Assembly (NCBI GenBank): GCA_002340255.1
Contig: DDLS01000137.1
Location: 1-64,000, forward strand
From: Cyanobacteria bacterium UBA2566
GTDB taxonomy: Bacteria > Cyanobacteriota > Cyanobacteriia > Cyanobacteriales > Desertifilaceae
DNA length: 64,000 bases
Reading direction: 5' to 3'
Part shown: positions 41,963 through 50,276 of the stretch, piece after piece
How positions within the stretch are numbered: position 1 is the first letter of the stretch
How the letters are laid out: the number at the start of each line of letters is the position of its first letter
Program-made: the position numbers and the translations under genes
The notes under the pieces: model-generated
The model's database searches: none
Told to the model about the DNA's origin: nothing
Seen by the model: the letters and a program-made list of their open reading frames with translations, nothing else

Positions 41963-42994
41963 TTATGGTGTGCGTTGTAAGTATTGGAAAATAAGTTCAG
42001 CCGCGAGTTCATTGCCGGCGATATTCCAATGACTATCATTAGGTTTGTAGAGTTGTTCAAATTCTGAATATCCTTGAAAGTAAGGGAGGAGATCGATAAA
42101 ATTAATCTCTGCTTCATTCAGTTCTTCTTGTAAGTATTGATTGGGTAAGCTAAAGTCGAAATCTTGGAGATTCATCTCTTGTGAATCAATGACTTTACTT
42201 TGCAGATTTGGATTGACTTGCAGTTCATCGGGAATCAGAATCACAAGCAGCTCAATATTCTGGCGATCGCACAATTCTTTGATTTCTCTTAAATACGTCA
42301 TGGCTCCCCGCACTTTCGATTCTAATTCTGAATTATCAACCCGAAACAAGTCACTTCTGCCGATTTCAATTTGTAAATATTTCTCATCTGTGAGTGTGGG
42401 GAGATCGTCCTGATACTCTAGGTTGCCATGAATGACTTTTCCTTCATAACTGTTCTGAAGATCGATGAGGAATTTCCAAAATGAGAACACATAAGAATAG
42501 GATTCAATACTGCGTTTTGAATCATCAAAATCATTGCCGATAAAGAAGCTCAGAATGACTCGATCTGGATTTAAGGCTAGTCCTTCAGTCACCAGCAGAG
42601 CCAGATAATCTTTTGGGGAAAGGTTAGGAATCCCCATATTAATGATTTCTACACGATCGTCTCGTTGTTTGAGTTTCTCTTCCAAGCGAGTATAATAGTT
42701 GTAGTTATAGGGAACAACACCATAAGCAAAAGAGTCTCCTATGCCCAGAATGCGGAAGGTGTTTGGCGCTTTTTCAACTTGAAACTCCACATCTTTGAAT
42801 CCCTGAGAATTCAAGCGAAAGTTATATTCAGGTGCTAAGGGTTGGCCGCGAAAGCGATTGTAGGAGCTATCATGAAAAATGAAACTGGGGTGCAAGTAGT
42901 TGTAGACTCGAAAGATAATTTCTGTTAATCCTAGGGAGATCAAGAGAATTAAGCCGATTTTAGCGAACGTTTGGCTTGCTTTTTTTAATCTCAT
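41963..42994 (-). CDS. Membrane-anchored SGNH-hydrolase-like protein
   Basis: 343 residues. An N-terminal membrane helix (about 9-27) and an SGNH/GDSL fold with block I GIGDSFAYG, block III FFIGNDFDD and block V NDSHWN (catalytic Asp/His). Such anchored proteins often acetylate or deacetylate surface polysaccharides. It is 17 bases downstream of the Ser/Thr kinase gene, probably one transcript. Confidence 0.85.
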   Translation of the reverse strand: MRLKKASQTFAKIGLILLISLGLTEIIFRVYNYLHPSFIFHDSSYNRFRGQPLAPEYNFRLNSQGFKDVEFQVEKAPNTFRILGIGDSFAYGVVPYNYNYYTRLEEKLKQRDDRVEIINMGIPNLSPKDYLALLVTEGLALNPDRVILSFFIGNDFDDSKRSIESYSYVFSFWKFLIDLQNSYEGKVIHGNLEYQDDLPTLTDEKYLQIEIGRSDLFRVDNSELESKVRGAMTYLREIKELCDRQNIELLVILIPDELQVNPNLQSKVIDSQEMNLQDFDFSLPNQYLQEELNEAEINFIDLLPYFQGYSEFEQLYKPNDSHWNIAGNELAAELIFQYLQRTP

Positions 42995-43011
42995 GCGATA
43001 AAAAACAGGAT

Positions 43012-44868
43012 TTATTGATCCGTCACACTAATATCTAAGCTAAAGTCTGTGGACTCGGTAGCTAGGACATCAATGATATACTCTCCACTTTCGGGAACTT
43101 GAGATTCCCAGTAGAGTAAATCATAGGCTTCTGGAATCAGTTCTCCTGTAGGATAGCGGATATTCAGGGTTACATTACCTTCAATTACCTTGACTTGCAT
43201 GATCTGATCTTTTCTTATCCTGAGTAAATATCGCTGAATTTGCTGGCGATTGCTCTGAGAGTTGATTTCTATTCCTGTGGTTCCCGGTGCAAACTGAATC
43301 GTTTTGCTGTTAATTTCCAGTTCTGGTTCAAGAGTGGGTTCCGGGGTTAGCTCTGGTTCTGGAGTCGGTTCAACGGGAACATTCAACTGTTCAATTTCCA
43401 GTTGATAATCTGTTTCCTGTAAGCCTCGCAAGGGACTAACAATGATGGCATATTCCCCAGAAATAGGAAACTCTCCTTCCCAGAGGGAAATATCCGTGGA
43501 GCGATCGCCGATTGCCTCTCCTTCGGGAGTCAACAGCGTCATCAACACTCCATCCCCAGTAATAAACATCGAAAACCGATCCTCTTCCTGGGCAGAAATC
43601 AGATAATACTGGACTTCATTGGCTTTGAGCGATCCTTCCACCCTTGTCACTTCCCCCGGTGTAACTGTTAATCGTTCCTGATACGTGGTGGGTAAACTAG
43701 GAGGTTTAGGGGTTTGAAGGGGAGTCGGTGAAGGGGAAGGGGATAGAAACGGTGAAGGAGATACAGACGGAGAGGGAAAGGGAGATGGAGACGATGCAGG
43801 AGATTCTACCCCAGGATTAACCGTTTGCACCCTATCCTGACGCAACCAAGCACTCACCACCATCCAAGACGTAATCCCTGCAACTAAGGCCACGATCGCC
43901 CCAATCATTGCTATTTTGGAAGCAGACATAGGCTCGGCACCTGAAGAACGTATAGAACTTTGATATTGAGATTGAGTATATTGAGGGGTAAGTGCTTGGT
44001 TTTTTTGCTCCGAAAAACGAGGGAGAACGGTTGCACCACCAAGCGCGTGTAAAATGCGATCGGCACTTGGGAAGCGATCTCCCGGTTGTTCCGCTAACAG
44101 GCGCTCCAAAATCTGGGTAAACTGGGGACTGATGGAAGAACTCGGCAGCTTCCAACTCAGGGTTTGCGGATCGAACAATTCCCCTGGTTCCTTCCCCGTC
44201 AACAGCACCAACACCGTCACCCCTAGAGCATAAAAATCACTACTCGGATACGCTAAACCCATCTGAAGTTGTTCCCTGGGAGCATATCCCACCTTACCCA
44301 CCGTTGTTGGCAAAGTTCCCGTTTCACTGCATAACTGTGTCGCCAGTTCTTTTCCTACACCAAAATCAATCAACACCGGCAACCCATCCCGTTGTCGCCA
44401 CATCATATTATCCGGGGCAATATCGCGATGGATTACCCCTTGAGAATGGAGATATCCCAAAACCGGCAACACTTGAGCCAGAAACGTCTTGACTTCATCT
44501 TCCGCAAACACGTGCCCCTGTGCTGTGCGCTCATCGAGCAGAGTCTGATAGGATTTCCCCTCCACATAATCTTGCACTAAAAACAAGCGTCCCTCTTCCT
44601 CAAAATTGGCGCGAAACTGGGGAACTTGGGCATGTTGCAGTTTGTAGAGAATCGTTGCTTCCCGTTGAAATAACTCCTCAGCTTTCTGAAGTCCTTGAGG
44701 ATTTCTGGCACTCGGGACAAACTCCTTAATGGCGCACAGTTCATTAAAGCGCCCCAAATCTTCCGCCAAGTAGGTACAACCAAACCCTCCTTGACCCAGA
44801 AGTTTCACTAACCGATAGCGATGTTGTAGAATCAAGCCCAAGGGTGATGACATAGCAGATGTTTCCAC
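43012..44868 (-). CDS. Membrane Ser/Thr protein kinase with PPC-like sensor domains
   Basis: 618 residues. The kinase domain (about 15-280) has GQGGFGCTY, the VAIK-type lysine in CAIKEF, a catalytic loop HRDIAPDN and DFG in LIDFGVGKE. The usual lysine of HRDxKxxN is alanine, as in a subset of cyanobacterial kinases. A membrane helix (about 319-338), a Pro/Ser-rich stalk and two beta-rich PPC-like repeats (about 400-500 and 530-618) lie outside. A TP/PEP-rich linker separates the repeats. Confidence 0.88.
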   Translation of the reverse strand: METSAMSSPLGLILQHRYRLVKLLGQGGFGCTYLAEDLGRFNELCAIKEFVPSARNPQGLQKAEELFQREATILYKLQHAQVPQFRANFEEEGRLFLVQDYVEGKSYQTLLDERTAQGHVFAEDEVKTFLAQVLPVLGYLHSQGVIHRDIAPDNMMWRQRDGLPVLIDFGVGKELATQLCSETGTLPTTVGKVGYAPREQLQMGLAYPSSDFYALGVTVLVLLTGKEPGELFDPQTLSWKLPSSSISPQFTQILERLLAEQPGDRFPSADRILHALGGATVLPRFSEQKNQALTPQYTQSQYQSSIRSSGAEPMSASKIAMIGAIVALVAGITSWMVVSAWLRQDRVQTVNPGVESPASSPSPFPSPSVSPSPFLSPSPSPTPLQTPKPPSLPTTYQERLTVTPGEVTRVEGSLKANEVQYYLISAQEEDRFSMFITGDGVLMTLLTPEGEAIGDRSTDISLWEGEFPISGEYAIIVSPLRGLQETDYQLEIEQLNVPVEPTPEPELTPEPTLEPELEINSKTIQFAPGTTGIEINSQSNRQQIQRYLLRIRKDQIMQVKVIEGNVTLNIRYPTGELIPEAYDLLYWESQVPESGEYIIDVLATESTDFSLDISVTDQ

Positions 44869-44924
44869 TCACAACTCAATTGGATCTGGCGATCGCAATT
44901 GTTTTATTTTATTATATTTCTCCA

Positions 44925-46619
44925 TCAATCCTCTTTTGCACCGGAAAATCGGTTGATTTCTAATTGTAAATCTTCTACAGCTTGCTCAAGGTTCTGTAAA
45001 GCAAAATTGGTTTGTTCAAATGTTTCTCTGAGATAAGCCGCTGTATATTCAGAATCCGAATTGAGTTCATTTACCGCTTTAGTAATCTGATTCGCTCCTT
45101 CTTTTTGCTGTTGAATATTGTCGCGCATTGACTCAATTTCTGGCCCCAATTCCTCCATATACTCTTTCGTGAAACTTTTCATTTGATCGACACCATTTTT
45201 TACAGAACTTTGCATCTCTTTCACAATCGGCTGAATCGTTTTAGCAATCATGGCAGATTCTGTTGCCAAATGGCTAATTTCTCTCGCAATCACCGTAAAT
45301 TCTTGACTGCTTTCACGGGTATTTGTTCTAGCTGCTTCAATCGAAGCATTCAGAGATAACATCTTGGTTTGTGTGGCGATTCCTGTTATCCTGTTAACAA
45401 TCTGATTGACGCTTCTAGAGTCATTATCAATTTTTTTTAATTGCCCCGATAGAATATCAACTGAGTGATTAAGAGCAGTAAATGTGGTTTCAAAACTTTC
45501 AATCTTATCCAATAAGATGTCAGACATTTCCGCTATAATCTCAGTATTTTTCCCCACCTTCTGACTGCCAACCACTTGGTTGTCAATCATGCCTTTGAGC
45601 TGGCGACTAGAATCTCGAATAAGCTGAGTAACTTGGGTTGATTCTAGCACTTGACTTGCCAAAACTTTTAATAAATTAATACTGTTTTTGAGATCTTCAG
45701 ATAAATACCGAGTTTTAGTTTGATAGGTTTCTATATATTCTAAGCACAGTCCAGTTAAAGGAACGAGATAGGCAATGATTTTCAGGAAATGGGCAATATT
45801 AAAATTATTGTCAAATAAAGCAGTTGAGCCAAAGGCCATATAAACTTGCGTAGCGACATTGGGAATTACACTAATGATTAATGAATCGGCAAAAATACTG
45901 GGTTCCTTTCGGTAAAACATGGGATATAACACCCAGCCACTCAACAGAAATAACAGCAAAGGAATCACATCCCAGGGACGCGTAATTAGCGAATTGGGAA
46001 ACATTGTTTCTGGAAGATGGTGGCTGGTGGCGGAAAAGTAAATAATACCATAGGCAACAAATCCAAATACGATACTGACTGAAAAAATAAGTCTAAATCG
46101 TTTTTTAGAGTTTTTTTTAGCCGATGAATCGATGGAAGTATTCATGAGAAGAATCAAAACTCCACCGATCATAATTAGGGCATGAAATAAACGACAAATT
46201 GCCCAAGTAAAGGGGATTAAATTTTCAGGATCGGCGACCGTATTAATTAAGCGATCGGAGACTAAAGTATGAAAACCATCCATTACTCCCGCAAAGAATA
46301 AAGCAATTCCTAATGTGGGAGTAATTGGATTGCCTTTGATACTATAATTGAGAAAACTTAACAGAACAATTAGAAGTGCCACACAACAAGCACTCCATTC
46401 TAAAATGGTATGTACAAAGCTGCCGGCTAAGGCATAGTGCATGGCATCCACGACTTGACTGTTTTCCCAATTTAGAGCATCTTGGAGATCGAAAGATTGG
46501 CCAGGTGTTCCAAAGTCAAGTCCTAAGAGATTTAAGCTAAAAGGGAGGATACAGATCAGGACGACTATCCAGGCAATCTGACTAGGAACTTTAGGTTTAC
46601 TATGATAGATTGATGACAT
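44925..46619 (-). CDS. Multi-spanning membrane protein with MCP-like signalling domain
   Basis: 564 residues. About eight membrane helices (20-280) resembling a MASE-type sensor module, then a long coiled coil with a chemoreceptor-like hairpin at its centre (MLSLNASIEAARTNT...FTVIAREISHLA, about 415-445). The tip is less conserved than in true chemoreceptors and the canonical GKGF is ESSQEF. No che genes are nearby. Stimulus unknown. Confidence 0.8.
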   Translation of the reverse strand: MSSIYHSKPKVPSQIAWIVVLICILPFSLNLLGLDFGTPGQSFDLQDALNWENSQVVDAMHYALAGSFVHTILEWSACCVALLIVLLSFLNYSIKGNPITPTLGIALFFAGVMDGFHTLVSDRLINTVADPENLIPFTWAICRLFHALIMIGGVLILLMNTSIDSSAKKNSKKRFRLIFSVSIVFGFVAYGIIYFSATSHHLPETMFPNSLITRPWDVIPLLLFLLSGWVLYPMFYRKEPSIFADSLIISVIPNVATQVYMAFGSTALFDNNFNIAHFLKIIAYLVPLTGLCLEYIETYQTKTRYLSEDLKNSINLLKVLASQVLESTQVTQLIRDSSRQLKGMIDNQVVGSQKVGKNTEIIAEMSDILLDKIESFETTFTALNHSVDILSGQLKKIDNDSRSVNQIVNRITGIATQTKMLSLNASIEAARTNTRESSQEFTVIAREISHLATESAMIAKTIQPIVKEMQSSVKNGVDQMKSFTKEYMEELGPEIESMRDNIQQQKEGANQITKAVNELNSDSEYTAAYLRETFEQTNFALQNLEQAVEDLQLEINRFSGAKED

Positions 46620-47020
46620 AGTATGTTTTTCTTCTTCAATTGAATATTCCTTTTAAAATACGGTATTTGACAATTAATAGTCATCGAACCATACAGGCAA
46701 GAATAATTTTGTCTATATTGAACAATTGTAAGATAATTATTTCTTGTTTATGACAACCTGAAAATAAAATGGGTTTTATGATTATACCAATAATACCCTT
46801 AAATTTTTTAATTAATATAGTGCTTCTTTCTTCTTGAGGAGTACAACGTGAAGCCTTAGACTCGAAGCAATACAAGTTATAGCGCTACGTTTTAGGGTTA
46901 GGACATTTCTAAATCCTATAAGTCTTTCACAGTCTACTATTGCCTGTTGCCTGTTGCCTGTTCCTAGTGCGTAGCGCTATATTCCCTATTCCCTATTCCC
47001 TAGCGCGAAGCTCTCTATGA
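46620..47020. other. AT-rich, repeat-containing spacer
   Basis: Contains the second copy of the dispersed repeat seen at 2402-2490 (about 46822-46900), tandem TTGCCTG units, a TAGTGCGTAGCGCTA palindrome (46965-46979) and an STRR array (46982-47002). No coding frame of note; a 64-codon frame at 46681-46875 is AT-rich noise. Confidence 0.6.
46822..46900. repeat. Dispersed repeat, copy 2 (see 2402-2490)
   Basis: Shares the sequence pattern GAGTACA-C-TGAAG-CTTAGA-TC-AAGCAATA with 2422-2455. Both copies sit in AT-rich spacers and are followed by an AGCGC palindrome. Confidence 0.5.
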
Positions 47021-47224
47021 CTAATCAACTACTTTTAGCCATCCGTTTTGGAGAGCTTCAAAGATTCGTTGAATTACGGTACGTTGTTCTGTGGTTAAGA
47101 CGGATTCTGATTGTAGGGTACGGATGAGGAGCTGCTGATCTAACCGTGAAATCCTGCCACGGGCAAAAATTTGGGCGAGGACTTGCTCTATCATGAACTC
47201 AGAGAAAATGGCTTCAGCAGGCAT
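47021..47224 (-). CDS. Small conserved soluble protein
   Basis: 67 residues, helical, with no membrane segment. The pattern ARGRISRLDQQLLIRTL and VIQRIFEALQNGWLKVVD resembles a short cyanobacterial protein family of unknown function. It stands alone between repeat-rich spacers. Confidence 0.55.
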   Translation of the reverse strand: MPAEAIFSEFMIEQVLAQIFARGRISRLDQQLLIRTLQSESVLTTEQRTVIQRIFEALQNGWLKVVD

Positions 47225-47424
47225 GGAATTAGGTTGAACTCTATAGTTTGAGTATCTCCCGGAAGCCTGTTCCTAGCCGTGATGGGTTTCTCTGAGCTGG
47301 CGTGATACTCAGGGATCTTAAGGGTGATGAACTAGGATAGGGATAGCGATCGAGATCGCTCGATAGAGGTATCTGGGGATAACAACGTATCGAGCAGACT
47401 CGATAGAACTAAAGCCCAGAGCTA

Positions 47425-50184
47425 TTATTTCACCGTTGACTTGGACTCTAGGGGAGCATCAAGAACTTTGGCAATGCGATCGCGGGTTTTTTCTAAGTGA
47501 GCCTTAGTATAAGGTTCTAAGCCTCTTCCTCGTCGGCGCAAGGTGTTATCAATCCGATCTTCTAATTCCCGTAAGTTATACCAAGCTAGGGTAACGGCAT
47601 CTTCAGGAACTCTAACTTGTCGTAAGCTCATCTTGCTTAAGACGGACACATATTCCCGTTGTAGAGCGCGACGGATACTGGAGAGGTTGGCGATATCTCC
47701 ATCAATGACTTCTGTCCAAATGCTCTCTTGCAGGGTGGTGAAGAGTTCCGGTAATTTCAAGACTTCTTCTGTGGAATCAGTTTTTAACTCTAGATCTTGC
47801 AGACGGGAAAGACGGGTGGGAGAGAGAAGATTTCGCAAGACAACCGTCTGTAAGAATAGGAGGCGATCGCTAATTGGATAATCCAACTCAAACAAATCCG
47901 GGAATGCCCCCCAATGAGACCAACGAGAGGGCGCTAATTGGTTCAGCAACTGGGGTGAAAACTCAAAAGCTTTTGCGGAAAACACATTTTCATTGATCGC
48001 TTCTAAGGCTGCTCGTTGCTTCTCTACTGGCAGGGGTTGAAAGGGCAAACTGCCATTCGGATCGCCCGCATAATGGCGATTAAACGATTGTCCCCCCACA
48101 TAGAGGGTTAAATTCATCGCATTGCGGAAATAGTAGAAAAACACAGCATCAAATAAATCCCGCATTTCACTGAAACTCTCTCCCGGAGCAGGCGATCGCC
48201 GATTTAACCGAGACCACATGGCTTGGGCATTTTCAAATTGCCATTGGGCATAGGTCAGAGGATCGCTACTGAGATCGAAAATATTCACCGCTGGGTCAAG
48301 ACCACTGATAAAATCCTCATCCGTACCATAGGCTAATTCTGGTTCTGCCGCCCGTTGAGCAATTTGGCGCAATTCTCGCAATTCTGCTTCTGGAGAAATC
48401 GCATTTAGAGGTTTATATCCATATTCAATTGCCCAAATATCATAAGGCCCTAATTTAGTGGGGAAATAATCTCCTTGCGGTTTTCCTGGGGGCGCTAAAT
48501 TCGGGGAGACATAATCCATCACCGACCCCACCATTCCCAGAGTACGGGTAATCTCTGGGTTTTGTAATTCTTCTGGACTTAGGAGCGTACTGCCATGGAA
48601 ATTATGCCGTAATCCTAGGGTATGACCGACTTCATGGGCGACTAAAAAGCGGATAAATTGCTGTACATAATTCTCCATTTCTGGGCTACTGGGCAACACA
48701 TTGTGCATCAAAGAAAGGGAGGTTGACCCGATCGCCAATTGCCGGTTAAACTCCTTCGCAAAGCAAACATCCCGATCTAAGAGAGATTTTGCTAAGGGAA
48801 ACCCAGAGAGAAGATCTTTTTTCTCTTCCGATTCTTCTGAAAGGTCAACCCCCCGTAAGTAACTTTGTTCTAGGGTATCTTGGCAAAACCGTTGCAGTAA
48901 ATTCTGTTGTTGTCCCCTTCCTGCGTCAGGATTGACTAAGGTTTGATATTGTCCTTTGATTAAGCGCACGACATTAGCATCAATCAAAATATCTGCATCT
49001 AAAATTTGTCCAGTCAGGGGATTCGTGCGGGAAGGACCAATCCCATAAAAACTAGGTTCAAAGGAACTTGACCAGCGCACCACATTGTAGCGAATATCGG
49101 CTGGAGTCCAGTCCGCTTGATCGGGCATTTGTCGGGCTTCGATCGCCTGGGGTAATCCGGCTTTGGCGAAGGCTTCATTCCACATCAAAATCCCTTCTTT
49201 GACCACCTGGCGATATTCGAGGGGAACGGTATTTTCAATCCAAAAGACTAAGGGTTTTCCTGGCTGGATATTCCAACGATTAATGTAGCGCACAAAGGGA
49301 TCGCGGCGATCGCTATTGCCAAAGTCCTTATAGGCAGTTAAAAAATAACCCACGCGCTCATCGGCTAACCGAGGCTGATAGTCATGGGTTGGCAATGGGG
49401 AAAAACTATAATGCACGGCTAAATTGAAAGCGCGGCTATCTGGCAGGCTGGATAACCCGAAGCCCCCCCCTCGAAAGCCATAGAGGGCTTCAATTTCCAG
49501 ATTTTCGGGAAAATTCTCGACTTCTGTAATATAAGAACTATCTGGAGCGACTGAATAGGTGCCATCGAGCAGATAGGGTAAAAACGTGGATAAGCCACTG
49601 AGATCCCCTTCTCCCATGACTAGATTGCTGACATCAATCAGTAGGGATTTCCGTTCTGGATGAACACTTTTAATGTCTAAGGAATACAGAACTGAATCGC
49701 TAAAGCCGTCCTGGAGCGATCGCGCCAAAGGATCGCCCGGATTCGTGCGAAAATTGGTTTGGGGAACCACAAATTGCACCCGGTCTTGCACTTCGCGAAA
49801 CTGGAATAAAATCTCCCCTATGGGCATTCCATTTAATAAAGATCCTTCTCCAATACCACTCGATAGGGTCATCACGCATAAGAAATTCCGGTTCAGTTGT
49901 TCGGGGGCAATTTCTAAATAGAGATGCTCATTTTTTTCGGTCTTGTAGAGGGGAAATAAACCGTCTTGTTTCTGAGTACCTTCAATCACCTGATCGAAGG
50001 ATTTAGGTGCTTTAGACTCTGATGATTCTTCGGATTTGATCCGATCTTCAATAGTCTGGGAAACCTGTACCACTGGTGTAACTGGCCGATCGACAAATGT
50101 GCCCCAACTGGGCAAGATCGTGACCGCCAGAAATCCCAGAATTAAACCGGCAATTAGATATAGTCTTTTCATACCCCAATCCAA
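47425..50184 (-). CDS. Exported zinc metalloprotease (DUF5117/DUF4953 type)
   Basis: 919 residues (a start at MKRLYL, 50172, is also likely). Signal or anchor helix (about 5-27), a linker, a DUF5118/5117 region (about 65-330), then the zinc site HEVGHTLGLRHNFHG at about 540-554 and a long C-terminal domain (DUF4953). These proteases are large, extracytoplasmic and of unknown substrate. No regulatory partner adjacent. Confidence 0.88.
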   Translation of the reverse strand: MDWGMKRLYLIAGLILGFLAVTILPSWGTFVDRPVTPVVQVSQTIEDRIKSEESSESKAPKSFDQVIEGTQKQDGLFPLYKTEKNEHLYLEIAPEQLNRNFLCVMTLSSGIGEGSLLNGMPIGEILFQFREVQDRVQFVVPQTNFRTNPGDPLARSLQDGFSDSVLYSLDIKSVHPERKSLLIDVSNLVMGEGDLSGLSTFLPYLLDGTYSVAPDSSYITEVENFPENLEIEALYGFRGGGFGLSSLPDSRAFNLAVHYSFSPLPTHDYQPRLADERVGYFLTAYKDFGNSDRRDPFVRYINRWNIQPGKPLVFWIENTVPLEYRQVVKEGILMWNEAFAKAGLPQAIEARQMPDQADWTPADIRYNVVRWSSSFEPSFYGIGPSRTNPLTGQILDADILIDANVVRLIKGQYQTLVNPDAGRGQQQNLLQRFCQDTLEQSYLRGVDLSEESEEKKDLLSGFPLAKSLLDRDVCFAKEFNRQLAIGSTSLSLMHNVLPSSPEMENYVQQFIRFLVAHEVGHTLGLRHNFHGSTLLSPEELQNPEITRTLGMVGSVMDYVSPNLAPPGKPQGDYFPTKLGPYDIWAIEYGYKPLNAISPEAELRELRQIAQRAAEPELAYGTDEDFISGLDPAVNIFDLSSDPLTYAQWQFENAQAMWSRLNRRSPAPGESFSEMRDLFDAVFFYYFRNAMNLTLYVGGQSFNRHYAGDPNGSLPFQPLPVEKQRAALEAINENVFSAKAFEFSPQLLNQLAPSRWSHWGAFPDLFELDYPISDRLLFLQTVVLRNLLSPTRLSRLQDLELKTDSTEEVLKLPELFTTLQESIWTEVIDGDIANLSSIRRALQREYVSVLSKMSLRQVRVPEDAVTLAWYNLRELEDRIDNTLRRRGRGLEPYTKAHLEKTRDRIAKVLDAPLESKSTVK

Positions 50185-50276
50185 CAGTTAAGCGTTAGTT
50201 TTGATTCCATGATTAGATCCCCTATCCTCCCATCTCCCTATCCCCTCATCCTCTTTTTCAGGGGGGTAAGGGGGGA

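Noticed and set aside
46681..46875. Minus-strand 64-codon frame
   Set aside because: AT-rich composition and repeat overlap; no ribosome site.
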